Under the pieces are notes generated by a model that saw only the letters and a list, made by a program, of their open reading frames with translations, was not told where the DNA came from and searched no databases. The translations under genes and the position numbers were made by a program. From JBHGBM01 sp041946965 (GTDB taxonomy: Bacteria > Acidobacteriota > Terriglobia > Bryobacterales > Bryobacteraceae): a stretch of DNA of 64,000 bases. The DNA lies in the NCBI GenBank assembly GCA_041946965.1, contig JBHGBM010000004.1:1-64000 (forward strand), in the 5' to 3' direction. Of the stretch, positions 17,454-26,148 are shown piece after piece; position 1 is the first letter of the stretch, and each line of letters opens with the position of its first letter.

Positions 17454-18268
17454 TATCCGAACCTGCCTGTAATGTAATCCTCGGTTTCCTTGCGCGCGGG
17501 GGTCTTGAAGATGACTTCCGTGCGATTGAATTCTATCAGGCGGCCGAGCAGGAAGAAGCCGGTGTATTCGGCCACCCGCGCCGCCTGCTGCATGTTGTGC
17601 GTCACGATCACGATGGTGCACTGCGCTTTGAGGCCGAAAAGCAGCTCTTCGATCTTAGCCGTGGCGATGGGGTCGAGCGCGGAGCAGGGCTCGTCGAGCA
17701 GCAGCACTTCGGGATCCACGGCCAGCGCCCGTGCGATGCACAGGCGCTGCTGCTGGCCGCCGGAAAGCGCGTAAGCGGATTTGCCGAGCTGGTCCTTGAC
17801 TTCGTCCCACAGCGCCGCGCGGCGCAGGCTGCGCTCCACGGCTTCCTGCAACGCGCTTCCGCGCGCGCCGAAGTTCACCCGCGGGCCGTAGGCGACGTTG
17901 TCGAAGATGGATTTCGGGAACGGGTTGGATTTCTGAAACACCATCCCGACCCTTCGCCGCAAACGGGTCGCCTCCATGGCGAGCACGTCCTCGCCATCCA
18001 GCAGGATGCGGCCTTCGGCGCGCGCTTTCGGCGCCGTCTCGTACATGCGGTTGATGGTGCGCAGAAATGTGGACTTACCGCACCCGGAGGGTCCGATCAG
18101 CGCCGTAACCCGGTTGGCTGTGATGTCCAGGTTGATGGAATGGAGGATCTGCTTCGCCCCGTAATAAAAGTTCAGGCCGGAGATCTGCAACTTCGGTTGC
18201 GGCGCCGCATCGCGGCGGCCCCCGGCAGCTTCGGCCGGAGATTCCGGCGGCGCGATGGTGTCAAGCAT
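17453..18268 (-). CDS. pstB: Phosphate ABC transporter ATP-binding protein
   Basis: 271 residues. Energises high-affinity phosphate import. Walker A 'GPSGCGKST' (59-67), Q-loop 'GMVFQKSNPFPKSIFDNVAYGPR' region, signature 'LSGGQQQR', Walker B 'LLLDEPCSALDP', and the switch His in 'IVTHNMQQA' are all present. An N-terminal extension of about 25 Ala/Pro-rich residues precedes the usual start, so the ATG at 18268 could be slightly early, but it overlaps pstA by 8 nt in the manner of this operon. Confidence 0.97.
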   Translation of the reverse strand: MLDTIAPPESPAEAAGGRRDAAPQPKLQISGLNFYYGAKQILHSINLDITANRVTALIGPSGCGKSTFLRTINRMYETAPKARAEGRILLDGEDVLAMEATRLRRRVGMVFQKSNPFPKSIFDNVAYGPRVNFGARGSALQEAVERSLRRAALWDEVKDQLGKSAYALSGGQQQRLCIARALAVDPEVLLLDEPCSALDPIATAKIEELLFGLKAQCTIVIVTHNMQQAARVAEYTGFFLLGRLIEFNRTEVIFKTPARKETEDYITGRFG

Positions 18269-19103
18269 GGCTCTGGCTCCGCGGCGAAAGAATCAGTCGT
18301 ACCGACGCGTTGGCGGCCAGCATCAGCGTCAGCAGGACCAGCGCTGCGGCCCATGCCTGCCGGTGCCAGTCTTCATAGGGGGAAATGGCGTAGTTATAAA
18401 TCATGACCGGGAGTGAAGCCGTGGGCTGGTTGAAGCCGGGACTCCAGTAGCGGTTGCTGAAACTGGTGAACAGCAGCGGGGCGGTTTCGCCCGCCACCCG
18501 CGCCAGCCCCAGAATGGCGCCGGTCAGCACGCCGCGAAATGCGGCGGGCACCACCACGGTGAAAACGGTGCGGCCCTTGCTCGCGCCCAGCGCCAGGGCG
18601 CCCTCGCGCAGGCTGTCGGGGACGGCGCGCAGAAACTGTTCGGTGCTCCGGATCACGACGGGAACCACCATCACGCTCAGCGCCATGCCGCCGGCCAACG
18701 TCGAGAAGTGCCGCATCGGCAGGACGACGACACTGTAGGCGAAAATGCCCACCACGATGGAAGGCGCCCCATTCAGCAGGTCGGTGATATAACGCAGCAC
18801 GAATGCGCCCCTGGCCCCGCTGAACTCGGAGAGATACACGCCGCCGAGGAAACCCACCGGCACACCCATCGAAGCGGCGAGCAGCAGGAGCTTGCCGGTG
18901 CCCAGGATGGCGTTCGCCATGCCGCCCGGCTCGCCGGCGGGCGCGGGCAGCGATGTCAAAAAACGCCAGCTCAGGGAACGGCCGCCGTTCCACACCAGGT
19001 AGCCCAGAATGAAAAAGAGTACGGAAACGGTGGCGAGCGTGCACAGCGCCGTGAGGGCGAACAGCGCGATGTTCACCCGCTTGCGCCGGCGTTCCCGGCT
19101 CAT
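18261..19103 (-). CDS. pstA: Phosphate ABC transporter permease PstA
   Basis: 280 residues with six hydrophobic helices. The cytoplasmic loop of ABC permeases appears as 'VPDSLREGALALGASKGRTVF' (EAA motif; first 20 residues cited loosely), followed by 'RGVLTGAILGLARVAGETAPLL', the Pst-specific signature. Start ATG at 19103 is fixed by the ATGA overlap with pstC. The longer frame upstream is a shadow of pstC. Partners: PstC, PstB, PstS. Confidence 0.95.
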   Translation of the reverse strand: MSRERRRKRVNIALFALTALCTLATVSVLFFILGYLVWNGGRSLSWRFLTSLPAPAGEPGGMANAILGTGKLLLLAASMGVPVGFLGGVYLSEFSGARGAFVLRYITDLLNGAPSIVVGIFAYSVVVLPMRHFSTLAGGMALSVMVVPVVIRSTEQFLRAVPDSLREGALALGASKGRTVFTVVVPAAFRGVLTGAILGLARVAGETAPLLFTSFSNRYWSPGFNQPTASLPVMIYNYAISPYEDWHRQAWAAALVLLTLMLAANASVRLILSPRSQSHA

Positions 19104-20041
19104 GCCGCCCCCTTCCGCCGCGTGGCCAGGATCAGCAGCCGCGCGAAGCCGTTGATCAGAATGGTGATGAGGAAGAGCACCAGGCCGAGTTCGATGAGCG
19201 CGCTCAGGTGCAGGTCGGCGGTGGCCTCGGTGAACTCGTTGGCGATGACGGCGGCGATGGAATAGCCCGGCGCGAAGAGCGAGGCGCTGATGCGCGGATC
19301 GTTGCCGACCACCATCGTCACCGCCATGGTCTCGCCCAGCGCGCGCGCCAGCGCCAGAAACACGGCGCCGAAAATGCCGAGGCGGGCGTAAGGCACCACC
19401 ACCCGCCAGGTGGCCTCCCACCGCGTGGCGCCCACGGCCAGCGCGGCCTCGCGCTGATCGCGGGGCACGCCCATTAACGCTTCGCGCGCGATGGAGACGA
19501 TGAACGGCAGGATCATGATGGCGAGCACCACGCCGGCGGTCAGGATGCCTACGCCGTAGTTCGGGCCGCGGAAAAACGGCAGAAACCCCAGCGTGCCCTG
19601 CAAGGCGGGCTGCACCACGCCGCGCATCACCGGCGCCAGGATGAACACGCCCAGTAGGCCGTAAATGACGCTGGGCACGGCCGCCAGCAGCTCGATAATG
19701 AACGTCAGCGCGTCGGAAAGGCGCGGCGGGGCGAGTTCGGAAAGAAAGATCGCCGCACCGAGTCCCAGGGGAACAGCGATCAACAGGGCCAGTGCCGACG
19801 TGACCAGGGTGCCGTAAATGAACGGCAAGGCGCCGAACCGGCCGGCCACGGGATCCCACGCGCCCGAAAACAGGAAGCTCAGCCCGAACTTCCGGAGCGA
19901 GAGCGTCGAGTTGCGGTAGAGTTCGAGAACCATCAGCGCCGCGATGAGTACGACGCTCCATGCGAACATCCACGTAAGCACGCGCGCCGCGGAAATCTGG
20001 CGCGCGCGTTTCGGCGCGGGGACCGCGGGGCTCGCCGTCAT
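19100..20041 (-). CDS. pstC: Phosphate ABC transporter permease PstC
   Basis: 313 residues, six predicted transmembrane helices. Segments 'YGTLVTSALALLIAVPLGLGAA', 'GLLGVFILAPVMRG' and 'MGVPRDQREAALAVGATRWE' (EAA loop), then 'ALARALGETMAVTMVVGND', match PstC; the 'GET' signature is shared with PstA. ATG at 20041 overlaps the pstS stop (ATGA). Followed by pstA with the same coupling. Confidence 0.95.
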   Translation of the reverse strand: MTASPAVPAPKRARQISAARVLTWMFAWSVVLIAALMVLELYRNSTLSLRKFGLSFLFSGAWDPVAGRFGALPFIYGTLVTSALALLIAVPLGLGAAIFLSELAPPRLSDALTFIIELLAAVPSVIYGLLGVFILAPVMRGVVQPALQGTLGFLPFFRGPNYGVGILTAGVVLAIMILPFIVSIAREALMGVPRDQREAALAVGATRWEATWRVVVPYARLGIFGAVFLALARALGETMAVTMVVGNDPRISASLFAPGYSIAAVIANEFTEATADLHLSALIELGLVLFLITILINGFARLLILATRRKGAA

Positions 20042-21066
20042 GGGATGCGTCCCACGGCCTGCCGGACTTGCGCCGCCACCTCGGCGGGCAGGGGCGCATA
20101 GGAGAGCGTCTCGGCCACTTTCTGGCCGGGGCCGCTCATCCAGCGCAGAAAATCTTTCAGCACGCGCGCCTTCTCGGGGTTCTGGATGCGGCTGGGAACC
20201 AGCAGCCAAGTGAAGCTGGAAACCGGATACGCATCGGCGCCCGGCGCGTTCACGATGGAAACGCGGAAATCGGCGGGCATGTTGGCTGCCGCGCCCGCCG
20301 CGGCGGCGGTGACGGTTTTCAGGTCCGCCTTAACGAAATTTCCGGCCGCGTTGCGGACTTTGCCGTACGGGATGCGGTTCTGAACGGCGTAGATCAGCTC
20401 GACATAGCCGATGGAGTTGGCCGTCTGCTTCACCAGGCCGGAAACGCCCTCGTTGCCCTTGCCGCCCAGCCCTACGGGCCAGCTCACGGACGTGCCCACG
20501 CCGACTTTGCTCTTCCACTCCGGGCTGACCCGGGAAAGGAAATCGGTCCAGATGAAGGTGGTGCCGCTGCCATCGGAACGGTGAACCACGACGATATCCG
20601 CCGCCGGCAGAACGGTTCCGGGGTTCGCGCCGGCGATCTCCGGATCGTTCCATTTCCGTATGGTTCCGAGCATGATCCCGGCCAGACCCCGCGGAGTGAA
20701 ATTCAGATCCTGCGCGACGCCCGGCAGGTTGTACATGGGGACCACCGCGCCGGCCACGGTGGGGAAGTGCAGCACCGGTACGGGAAACTTCGCGAGCTCC
20801 GCATCGCCCACCGGCATGTCGGAGGCGCCGAAATCCACGGTGCCGGCCTGCAACTGCCGGATACCGCCGCCCGAGCCGATGGCCTGGTAGTTGATCCGGG
20901 CGTCCGGGCGCTGGCGGTGGTATTCGTCGAACCACTTGGCGTAGATGGGGTACGGAAATGTGGCGCCCGCCCCGTTCAGCATGATGGCACCGGACCCGCC
21001 TTCTCGCGGGCCGGGCGCGGAACATGCCGCAAACAGCAGCGGCAGTGCCGGAACAAGGTATCGCAT
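20038..21066 (-). CDS. pstS: Phosphate-binding lipoprotein PstS
   Basis: 342 residues. High-affinity phosphate receptor feeding PstCAB. The N-terminus 'MRYLVPALPLLFAACSAP' has a lipobox ending at Cys15, so it is probably a lipid-anchored protein. The mature part starts with the PstS hallmark 'LNGAGATFPYPIYAKWFDEY', then 'YQAIGSGGGIRQ', 'DFGASDMP' and 'VHRSDGSGTTFIWTDFL', all phosphate-contacting loops. The ATG at 21066 is supported by GGAG six bases upstream. A Pho box with its -10 lies just upstream (21082-21135). First gene of pstS-C-A-B-phoU, an operon coupled by overlaps. Confidence 0.96.
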   Translation of the reverse strand: MRYLVPALPLLFAACSAPGPREGGSGAIMLNGAGATFPYPIYAKWFDEYHRQRPDARINYQAIGSGGGIRQLQAGTVDFGASDMPVGDAELAKFPVPVLHFPTVAGAVVPMYNLPGVAQDLNFTPRGLAGIMLGTIRKWNDPEIAGANPGTVLPAADIVVVHRSDGSGTTFIWTDFLSRVSPEWKSKVGVGTSVSWPVGLGGKGNEGVSGLVKQTANSIGYVELIYAVQNRIPYGKVRNAAGNFVKADLKTVTAAAAGAAANMPADFRVSIVNAPGADAYPVSSFTWLLVPSRIQNPEKARVLKDFLRWMSGPGQKVAETLSYAPLPAEVAAQVRQAVGRIP

Positions 21067-21081
21067 AACGCTCCTTTTTTC

Positions 21082-21135
21082 ACGGTACGGGAGCGCTGTT
21101 ACGGCATTGTTACAAGCCGGTAAACCGGGCGTGAA
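21082..21135 (-). promoter_or_regulatory. Pho box and -10 of the pst operon
   Basis: Reading toward pstS, four hexamers lie at an exact 11-bp period: TTCACG (21130-21135), TTTACC (21119-21124), GTAACA (21108-21113), GTAACA (21097-21102). They resemble the PhoB/PhoP half-site TT(A/C/T)ACA with 5-bp spacers. Nine bases further is TACCGT (21082-21087), a plausible -10. This is the expected layout for an activator replacing the -35. The regulator is presumably the PhoB encoded at 24452-25153. Confidence 0.75.
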
Positions 21136-21137
21136 AA

Positions 21138-22640
21138 CTACGGCAGAACGTACCGCAGGTTGGCCCAGACCATATGGCTGTGCGCGTTCGCGGGTGCGCC
21201 CGGAGCAACCCACCACGGGCTGCGCGTCACGTAGGCGTACTGGGAAATCAGTTGCAGGGCGCCGAAGGCCGGATCCTTCCAGAAGGTCCGGATGAGCCCC
21301 AAAGATGTCTCCTGAATGGAGCGGTTGGCGCTGTCCGGCGAACCCGGAAAGCCGAACCCCGCGTATCTGCCCTGACCCATGACGCCGTAGTTGCGCCCGA
21401 AGTTCGCGGTTCCATAGTAGCCGTACCACATGCTGGCGGGTGTCGCCTGGTACTCGAAACCGGCGATCCCACCGGCCGCGCGCACCGGCGAGAGATCGCC
21501 GCCCGGAAGAACCACCACGTCGGGGCCGAGTCCGAAAAGATACCGCCCGCCGCCGCGGCCGTAGAACGTATCGGCGATCAGGCGGAAGTTCTTCACCACC
21601 TCGAGATTCGTATTCAGCGACCCCGACCAGCCCCGCGCCCATGAAATGCCGCCGTCCGGCGTAGCGATGCGGAAGCCGCGGAACAACCCGGCGCTTTCCA
21701 CGTGCAGGGCGCGTCCGCCGGCCTGGCCGTCATAGGCGATCTTGCCGATCACGTCGGGATGGGCATTGGGCGCTGCCGTGTTGCCGCCGGCATCCAACTG
21801 GCCGGCATAGAACGGGGAAGGCAGGACCGTAGCCGCGCCGATGTACTGCTGCGGGTTTTCGAGCGACACTCCCGCAGTCCAGCTCCCGGAAGCGTGGTAC
21901 ACGGTGCGGAATTGCGGGGTACGGGCCCAGGTTAGGCCCACCTGGTAATTCGTATCCATGTCCATGCTGATGAAGAGGTCCGAAGGCGCCGGCGAGAGGC
22001 CGGACCGGTTCGGGGTCATCAGGCTCCAGGCCTGCCCTCCCAGAACCTCCCACTTCCCCCGGCGGACATCCACCCAATAGAGCCGCATGCGAAACGTGTT
22101 GGCGTTGCTGGTTACATGTGCGCCGCCGGGCAGCGCGCCGAGGAAATCGCTTTCCACGTAACCGGTCACATGCTGGCGCCCCACCTTCGAGGTCACCTTC
22201 AGGCTGAGCCGCGAGTTCTGCGCGCTGAATCGCATCTCACTCAGCCTGCCGGCGGGCGTATTCGGGAACGGGATGGAACCGAACGCGGTCCCTATGCCGT
22301 TGCCGGCATTGGTGGAGCGGTAGAGCGCGGTGAAATCGGCAAACCCGCCGGGAGTGAAATCGGCCGCGCCGATGCGAAAACTCAGGGGAGCGCGCTCCTC
22401 GCGCGCGGGCGCGGCCGGCGGAGGCGCGGCCTCCACCCGCGGCGCTTCGGCGTTCGCCGTCAGGCGCACGAGAATCTTCTGCTGCTCCTCCAGCGCCTTG
22501 CGCAGTTCGCGCACTTCTTCACGGAGCTGCCGCACCTCTTCGGCGCTGGCGGGCGCCGGGTCCTGCGCCACGGCAGGGGCCGCCGCGAGCGCAAGCATGC
22601 AAAGCCAGCTCGACAGGCGATGAGTCTCCATTTGGCTCAT
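21138..22640 (-). CDS. Outer-membrane porin, coiled-coil N-terminus, Pho-regulated
   Basis: 500 residues. Signal peptide to about residue 26 ('LCMLALAAAPAVAQ'), then a coiled coil ('EEVRQLREEVRELRKALEEQ'), an Ala/Pro linker, and a 16-strand-like barrel ('GGFADFTALYRSTNAGN', 'NTFRMRLYWVDVRRGKWEVLGGQ', 'MDMDTNYQVGLTWARTP'). It ends in 'HMVWANLRYVLP'. The arrangement is that of DcaP-like or OprO/P-like trimeric porins. Position between pstS and phoR and its own Pho box (22647-22689) suggest phosphate or organophosphate entry; this is inference. Start 22640 is preferred over 22631 because the -10 ends six bases before it. Confidence 0.75.
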   Translation of the reverse strand: MSQMETHRLSSWLCMLALAAAPAVAQDPAPASAEEVRQLREEVRELRKALEEQQKILVRLTANAEAPRVEAAPPPAAPAREERAPLSFRIGAADFTPGGFADFTALYRSTNAGNGIGTAFGSIPFPNTPAGRLSEMRFSAQNSRLSLKVTSKVGRQHVTGYVESDFLGALPGGAHVTSNANTFRMRLYWVDVRRGKWEVLGGQAWSLMTPNRSGLSPAPSDLFISMDMDTNYQVGLTWARTPQFRTVYHASGSWTAGVSLENPQQYIGAATVLPSPFYAGQLDAGGNTAAPNAHPDVIGKIAYDGQAGGRALHVESAGLFRGFRIATPDGGISWARGWSGSLNTNLEVVKNFRLIADTFYGRGGGRYLFGLGPDVVVLPGGDLSPVRAAGGIAGFEYQATPASMWYGYYGTANFGRNYGVMGQGRYAGFGFPGSPDSANRSIQETSLGLIRTFWKDPAFGALQLISQYAYVTRSPWWVAPGAPANAHSHMVWANLRYVLP

Positions 22641-22646
22641 GTATTG

Positions 22647-22689
22647 AGCATAACCGCACGACATTACACGGCCGTGAACACGCTGTTAA
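22647..22689 (-). promoter_or_regulatory. Pho box and -10 of the porin gene
   Basis: Minus-strand hexamers TTAACA (22684-22689), TTCACG (22673-22678) and GTAATG (22662-22667) repeat every 11 bp. After nine bases comes TATGCT (22647-22652), then six bases to the ATG at 22640. The gap from the proximal half-site to the -10 is the same as at the pst operon. The whole box fits into the 59-bp phoR-porin gap. Confidence 0.7.
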
Positions 22690-22699
22690 TTTGTCCCCC

Positions 22700-24439
22700 T
22701 CACGCGGGCGGCAACATGACGGTAAACACGGAGCCCTCGCCGAGCCGGCTCTCCACCTGGAGCGTTCCGCGCATGCGCTCGATCACGTGCTTCACGATCG
22801 AGAGCCCCAGCCCGGTGCCGCCCACTTCGCGCGACCGCGCCTTGTCCACGCGGTAGAAGCGTTCGAAGATGCGCGGGAGGTCCTCGGAGGGGATGCCGAT
22901 GCCGGTGTCGGCCACCGCGATGTGCGCGCCGCCGTCCGCCGCCCGCAGCACGTCAACCCGAACTTCGCCTCCCGGGCGGTTGAACTTCACGGCGTTCGCC
23001 AGCAGGTTGACCAGAGCCTGCTCCAGCCGCAGCCCGCTGCCGGCTGCGTCCACCGCGTCCATGCGGCCGCGCCGCAGCGTCACACCGCAGGCGCGAGCTT
23101 CCGGCTCGACGGCGCGCAGGGCGGCCTCGACAGCGCCGCGCACGGAGATGGTTTCGTTCTCCGCCGGCGCCTGGGCGGATTCGAGCTCGGAGAGCGCCAG
23201 CAGGTCGGAGGCGATGTTGTTCAGCCGCACCGCATGGGCGCGAATCGTCTCCACGAACCTGCGGCGGTTTTCGGCGTCCTCCAGCGCGCCGTCGAGCAGC
23301 GTTTCCGCGTAGCCGCGGATGGCCGTGAGCGGCGTGCGAAGCTCGTGCGAGACGTTGGCGACGAAATCCTTCCGCACGCGTTCCAGCCGCTCCAGTTCGG
23401 TGATGTCGTGCAGGATGGCGAGAGCGCCATCCTTCCCAAGCGGCGTGACATGCACTTCGAAGGAGCGCGCGCCGTGCAATTGCAGCCGGTCGCGCAGGCG
23501 CTCGCGGGAGGCCAGCGATCGCTTCAGCAATTCCAGCAGCCGCGGGTCGCGCACCAGCTCGACGGCGGAGAGCCCTTCAGGGACGGGAGGTCGCGCGCCC
23601 GCCGCTCGGGCGAAGGCATCGTTGCAGAAACTCACGCGCATGCCGCCATCGAGGGCCAGCACGCCTTCCGCCATGCTTGCCAGGATGGTCTCGCGGCGCG
23701 CGGATTCGGTGGACACCTGATCGAAAAGATCGCGGAGCCGTGCGGCGGCCTGGGTCAACGAAGAGGCCAGCATGCCGAGCTCGTCGTTTGCGTCCGCGGC
23801 CAGTTTGCCGGACCCGGCGGAGTCCGGCAGCCGCACGGCGAAAGCCTGCAAGCGGCGCACTCTCCGTGTGAAATTACGTGAAAAGAACCCGGCCATCGCC
23901 AGCGCAATCAAGGCCGCCGCGCCGGATGCGCCGAAGACCCGCCAGCGGATGGCGGCAATCGCCGCGTCCACATCCCGCAGGGGGATGGCCAACCGGATCA
24001 CCCAGCCGGGGCGCGCGGGATCGGCGAGCGGCATGGCCAAATAGCAAAGATCGCGGCCCAGCGTGGCGCTCCGGCGTATGGCGAACCCCATCCCGCCGCC
24101 GTATGCCTTGCGGATTTCCGTTCGCCCGGCGTGATTTTCCATACTCTCCGGGCCGTGCTCGGAATCGGCCAGCACCACGCCGCGCGGATCGATGATGGTG
24201 ATGCGGGCCTGCGCGTTTTGCGCGGCCTGGCGTGCCCATGCCTCCAGGCGCGCCGCCTCCACCCCCGCGGCTTCCGCGCGAAGAAGGCGCGCTTGCGCTG
24301 CCAGCCTGGCCTCCACGGCGCGCACGTGCTGCCCGGCCACGTAACGGGAGACGTAGAAATCCACCAGCGCCAGGGTGACGGCGATCAGGGCCAGCGCGCT
24401 CAAGAACAGCTTGCGGAAAATCGGACTCGACGCGACCAT
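22700..24439 (-). CDS. phoR: Phosphate-regulon sensor histidine kinase
   Basis: 579 residues. Transmembrane segments at about 9-28 and 170-186 flank an extracytoplasmic region. A HAMP-like linker and a PAS domain ('ILASMAEGVLALDGGMRVSFCN') follow. The HisKA H-box 'FVANVSHELRTPLTAIRG' carries phospho-acceptor H365, and the HATPase has N ('NLLANAVKFN'), G1 ('DTGIGIP') and G2 ('GTGLGLSIVKHV') boxes. The PAS plus periplasmic loop resemble PhoR/PnpS. Adjacent phoB and pst genes support PhoR; it would autophosphorylate when PstSCAB-PhoU signals phosphate shortage. 12 nt downstream of phoB. Confidence 0.9.
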   Translation of the reverse strand: MVASSPIFRKLFLSALALIAVTLALVDFYVSRYVAGQHVRAVEARLAAQARLLRAEAAGVEAARLEAWARQAAQNAQARITIIDPRGVVLADSEHGPESMENHAGRTEIRKAYGGGMGFAIRRSATLGRDLCYLAMPLADPARPGWVIRLAIPLRDVDAAIAAIRWRVFGASGAAALIALAMAGFFSRNFTRRVRRLQAFAVRLPDSAGSGKLAADANDELGMLASSLTQAAARLRDLFDQVSTESARRETILASMAEGVLALDGGMRVSFCNDAFARAAGARPPVPEGLSAVELVRDPRLLELLKRSLASRERLRDRLQLHGARSFEVHVTPLGKDGALAILHDITELERLERVRKDFVANVSHELRTPLTAIRGYAETLLDGALEDAENRRRFVETIRAHAVRLNNIASDLLALSELESAQAPAENETISVRGAVEAALRAVEPEARACGVTLRRGRMDAVDAAGSGLRLEQALVNLLANAVKFNRPGGEVRVDVLRAADGGAHIAVADTGIGIPSEDLPRIFERFYRVDKARSREVGGTGLGLSIVKHVIERMRGTLQVESRLGEGSVFTVMLPPA

Positions 24440-24451
24440 CTCTTGCCGCCT

Positions 24452-25153
24452 CTACTCGTCCGGGACATCCAGGAACCGGTAGCCGGCGCCGCGCACGGTG
24501 CCGATGTACTCGGGGTTGTCGGGGTGGGCCTCGATCTTCTCCCGAAGCCTGCGAATGTGCACGTCCACTGTGCGGTCGGTGACGGAGCGGTCGCCGCCCC
24601 ACACGGCATCGAGCAGTCGCTCGCGGCTGAAGATCTGCCGCGGGTGCCCGGCCAGGAAGAACAACAGCCTGAACTCGAGCGTGCTCAGCTCGACCGGTTT
24701 GCCGCGCACGGTTACCTCCTGCGTGCGTGCATCCAGGCGCAGCTCGCGAATCGCGATGATGTCGCCCTGCTCGGCCGCGCGGCTCTGGCGGCGAAGGATG
24801 GCGTGGACGCGCGCCACCAGTTCCCGCGGGCTGAACGGCTTCACCACGTAATCGTCGGCACCCAGCTCCAGCCCGACGATGCGGTCCACTTCCTCGCCCC
24901 TAGCCGTCAGAAAGATCACCGGCAGCAGCTTGAGGCGGGGGTCGGAGCGCACACGGCGGCAGATCTCCAGTCCGCTCTCGTCCGGCAGCATGATGTCGAG
25001 CAGCAACAGGTCGGCGGGGTGGCCCCGCAAGTATTCCAGAGCCGGCTTGCCACGCGAAAAGCTCTGGAACTCGAACCCTTCCCTGCGGAAATTGTAGCCG
25101 ACCATCTCCACGATGTCGGGCTCATCTTCGATGATGACGATACGGCGCCGCAC
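24452..25153 (-). CDS. phoB: Phosphate-regulon response regulator
   Basis: 233 residues. Receiver domain with acidic pocket 'IEDEPD', phospho-acceptor D53 in 'LLLDIMLPDESG' and K105 in 'DYVVKPFSPREL'. An OmpR/PhoB winged helix follows ('VELSTLEFRLLFFLAGHPRQ', 'SVTDRTVDVHIRRLREKI', 'YIGTVRGAGYRF'). It should bind the two Pho boxes found at 21097-21135 and 22662-22689. The gene starts 5 nt after the nucleoside hydrolase stop on the same strand and may be read through from it. No Pho box seen immediately upstream of phoB itself. Confidence 0.92.
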   Translation of the reverse strand: MRRRIVIIEDEPDIVEMVGYNFRREGFEFQSFSRGKPALEYLRGHPADLLLLDIMLPDESGLEICRRVRSDPRLKLLPVIFLTARGEEVDRIVGLELGADDYVVKPFSPRELVARVHAILRRQSRAAEQGDIIAIRELRLDARTQEVTVRGKPVELSTLEFRLLFFLAGHPRQIFSRERLLDAVWGGDRSVTDRTVDVHIRRLREKIEAHPDNPEYIGTVRGAGYRFLDVPDE

Positions 25154-25158
25154 CGGTT

Positions 25159-26112
25159 TCAGGGTCTCACACCGGCGGGGGGCTGGCTGGCCAATTCGAT
25201 CATGGCCTCGAGGGTGCGTGCGCGCTGCACGTCGTTGAGAACCAGGTAACGGTGCGTGCCGCCCGGCGAGGGCGTGAAAATGGTGCGGCCCGCATCATCC
25301 ACCGTGACGCGCCCGGGTTCGGAAAGCGAGAAATAGCCGCGCTCCGGGCGCACGGCGTATAGCGCCGAGGTGGGGTCCCACGTAGGCCGGTCGTAGGGCA
25401 TCTTCTTGTAGCCGCGGTAGGCGTCGCGGATCGGGTGGTTCTCAACGTATGCGAACTCGTTTTCGATGCTGGAGGCGGGGAAGAGCATCGAGTTGCCCAC
25501 TTCGAACCCGCTGAACACGATGGGCGCGGGCCATTCCGCGAACAGCTTGCGCGCGGCGGGAATGTCGATCTTCACGTTGTACTCCGGCTTGCCGGAGGGG
25601 AACTGGCCGGCCATGATGCTCAGCAGCCGCGCCTTGCGAGCCACCAGGCCGCGGCTCGACTCGATCAGCCGCGCGAGATTGGTGCTGAATCCCACCTGCA
25701 CGAACACCACCGAGCCGTCCTTCTGCGCTTCCAGCACGCGGCGCAGCACCGCCACCGCTTCCTCGGCCTGCCGTCCGTCTTTGAGGTTGCGGCGATAGAC
25801 GGACCTGGCAACCACGGCCTCGAGCATCTTCGAGGCCTCCGGCGTCTTGCCGTTCTTCACCACTCCGATGGGGATTTCAGAACGGCCGTAAAACACGTTC
25901 ACGGCGTCGATGAAGGGGGCGGCCTGGGGATTGTCCTTGGTCACGGTCACGGCGATCAGCTTCGATTCGCCGCGGCTTTCTAGCGCGTGCAGGATGGCGA
26001 GCGCGATGGCGTCGTCGATGTCATTGCCCATGTCCGTGTCGAAGACGACCGGCACGGGTTCACGCGCTCCGCAGGCGAGCGCGGCCAGGAGCGGTAGGCA
26101 AAATAGTCTCAC
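25159..26112 (-). CDS. Nucleoside hydrolase-family protein, secreted
   Basis: 317 residues. N-terminal hydrophobic leader 'VRLFCLPLLAALACGAREP' suggests export, possibly lipid-anchored at Cys14. Then comes the calcium-binding signature 'VFDTDMGNDIDDAIALAIL', equivalent to the D-T-D-x-G-x-D-D motif of nucleoside N-ribohydrolases. Later 'SIMAGQFPSGKPEYNVKIDIPAA' and 'IVFSGFEVGNSMLFPA' match the family's substrate loops, where the N-x-K-x-D segment replaces the usual E-x-N. GTG start at 26112 is supported by a TACAAT seven bases upstream. Likely hydrolyses nucleosides outside the cytoplasm. Divergent from a TonB-type receptor, 36 bp apart. Confidence 0.75.
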   Translation of the reverse strand: MRLFCLPLLAALACGAREPVPVVFDTDMGNDIDDAIALAILHALESRGESKLIAVTVTKDNPQAAPFIDAVNVFYGRSEIPIGVVKNGKTPEASKMLEAVVARSVYRRNLKDGRQAEEAVAVLRRVLEAQKDGSVVFVQVGFSTNLARLIESSRGLVARKARLLSIMAGQFPSGKPEYNVKIDIPAARKLFAEWPAPIVFSGFEVGNSMLFPASSIENEFAYVENHPIRDAYRGYKKMPYDRPTWDPTSALYAVRPERGYFSLSEPGRVTVDDAGRTIFTPSPGGTHRYLVLNDVQRARTLEAMIELASQPPAGVRP

Positions 26113-26119
26113 GTTCCGG

Positions 26120-26142
26120 ATTGTACCCGGCTTGTATATACT
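26120..26142. promoter_or_regulatory. Divergent -10 boxes (nucleoside hydrolase / receptor)
   Basis: Minus strand TACAAT (26120-26125) ends seven bases before the GTG at 26112. Plus strand TATACT (26137-26142) ends six bases before the ATG at 26149. Both would give leaderless or near-leaderless mRNAs from a 36-bp gap, and each promoter's upstream part lies in the other's transcribed region. No -35 consensus. Confidence 0.45.
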
Positions 26143-26148
26143 CGGTCC

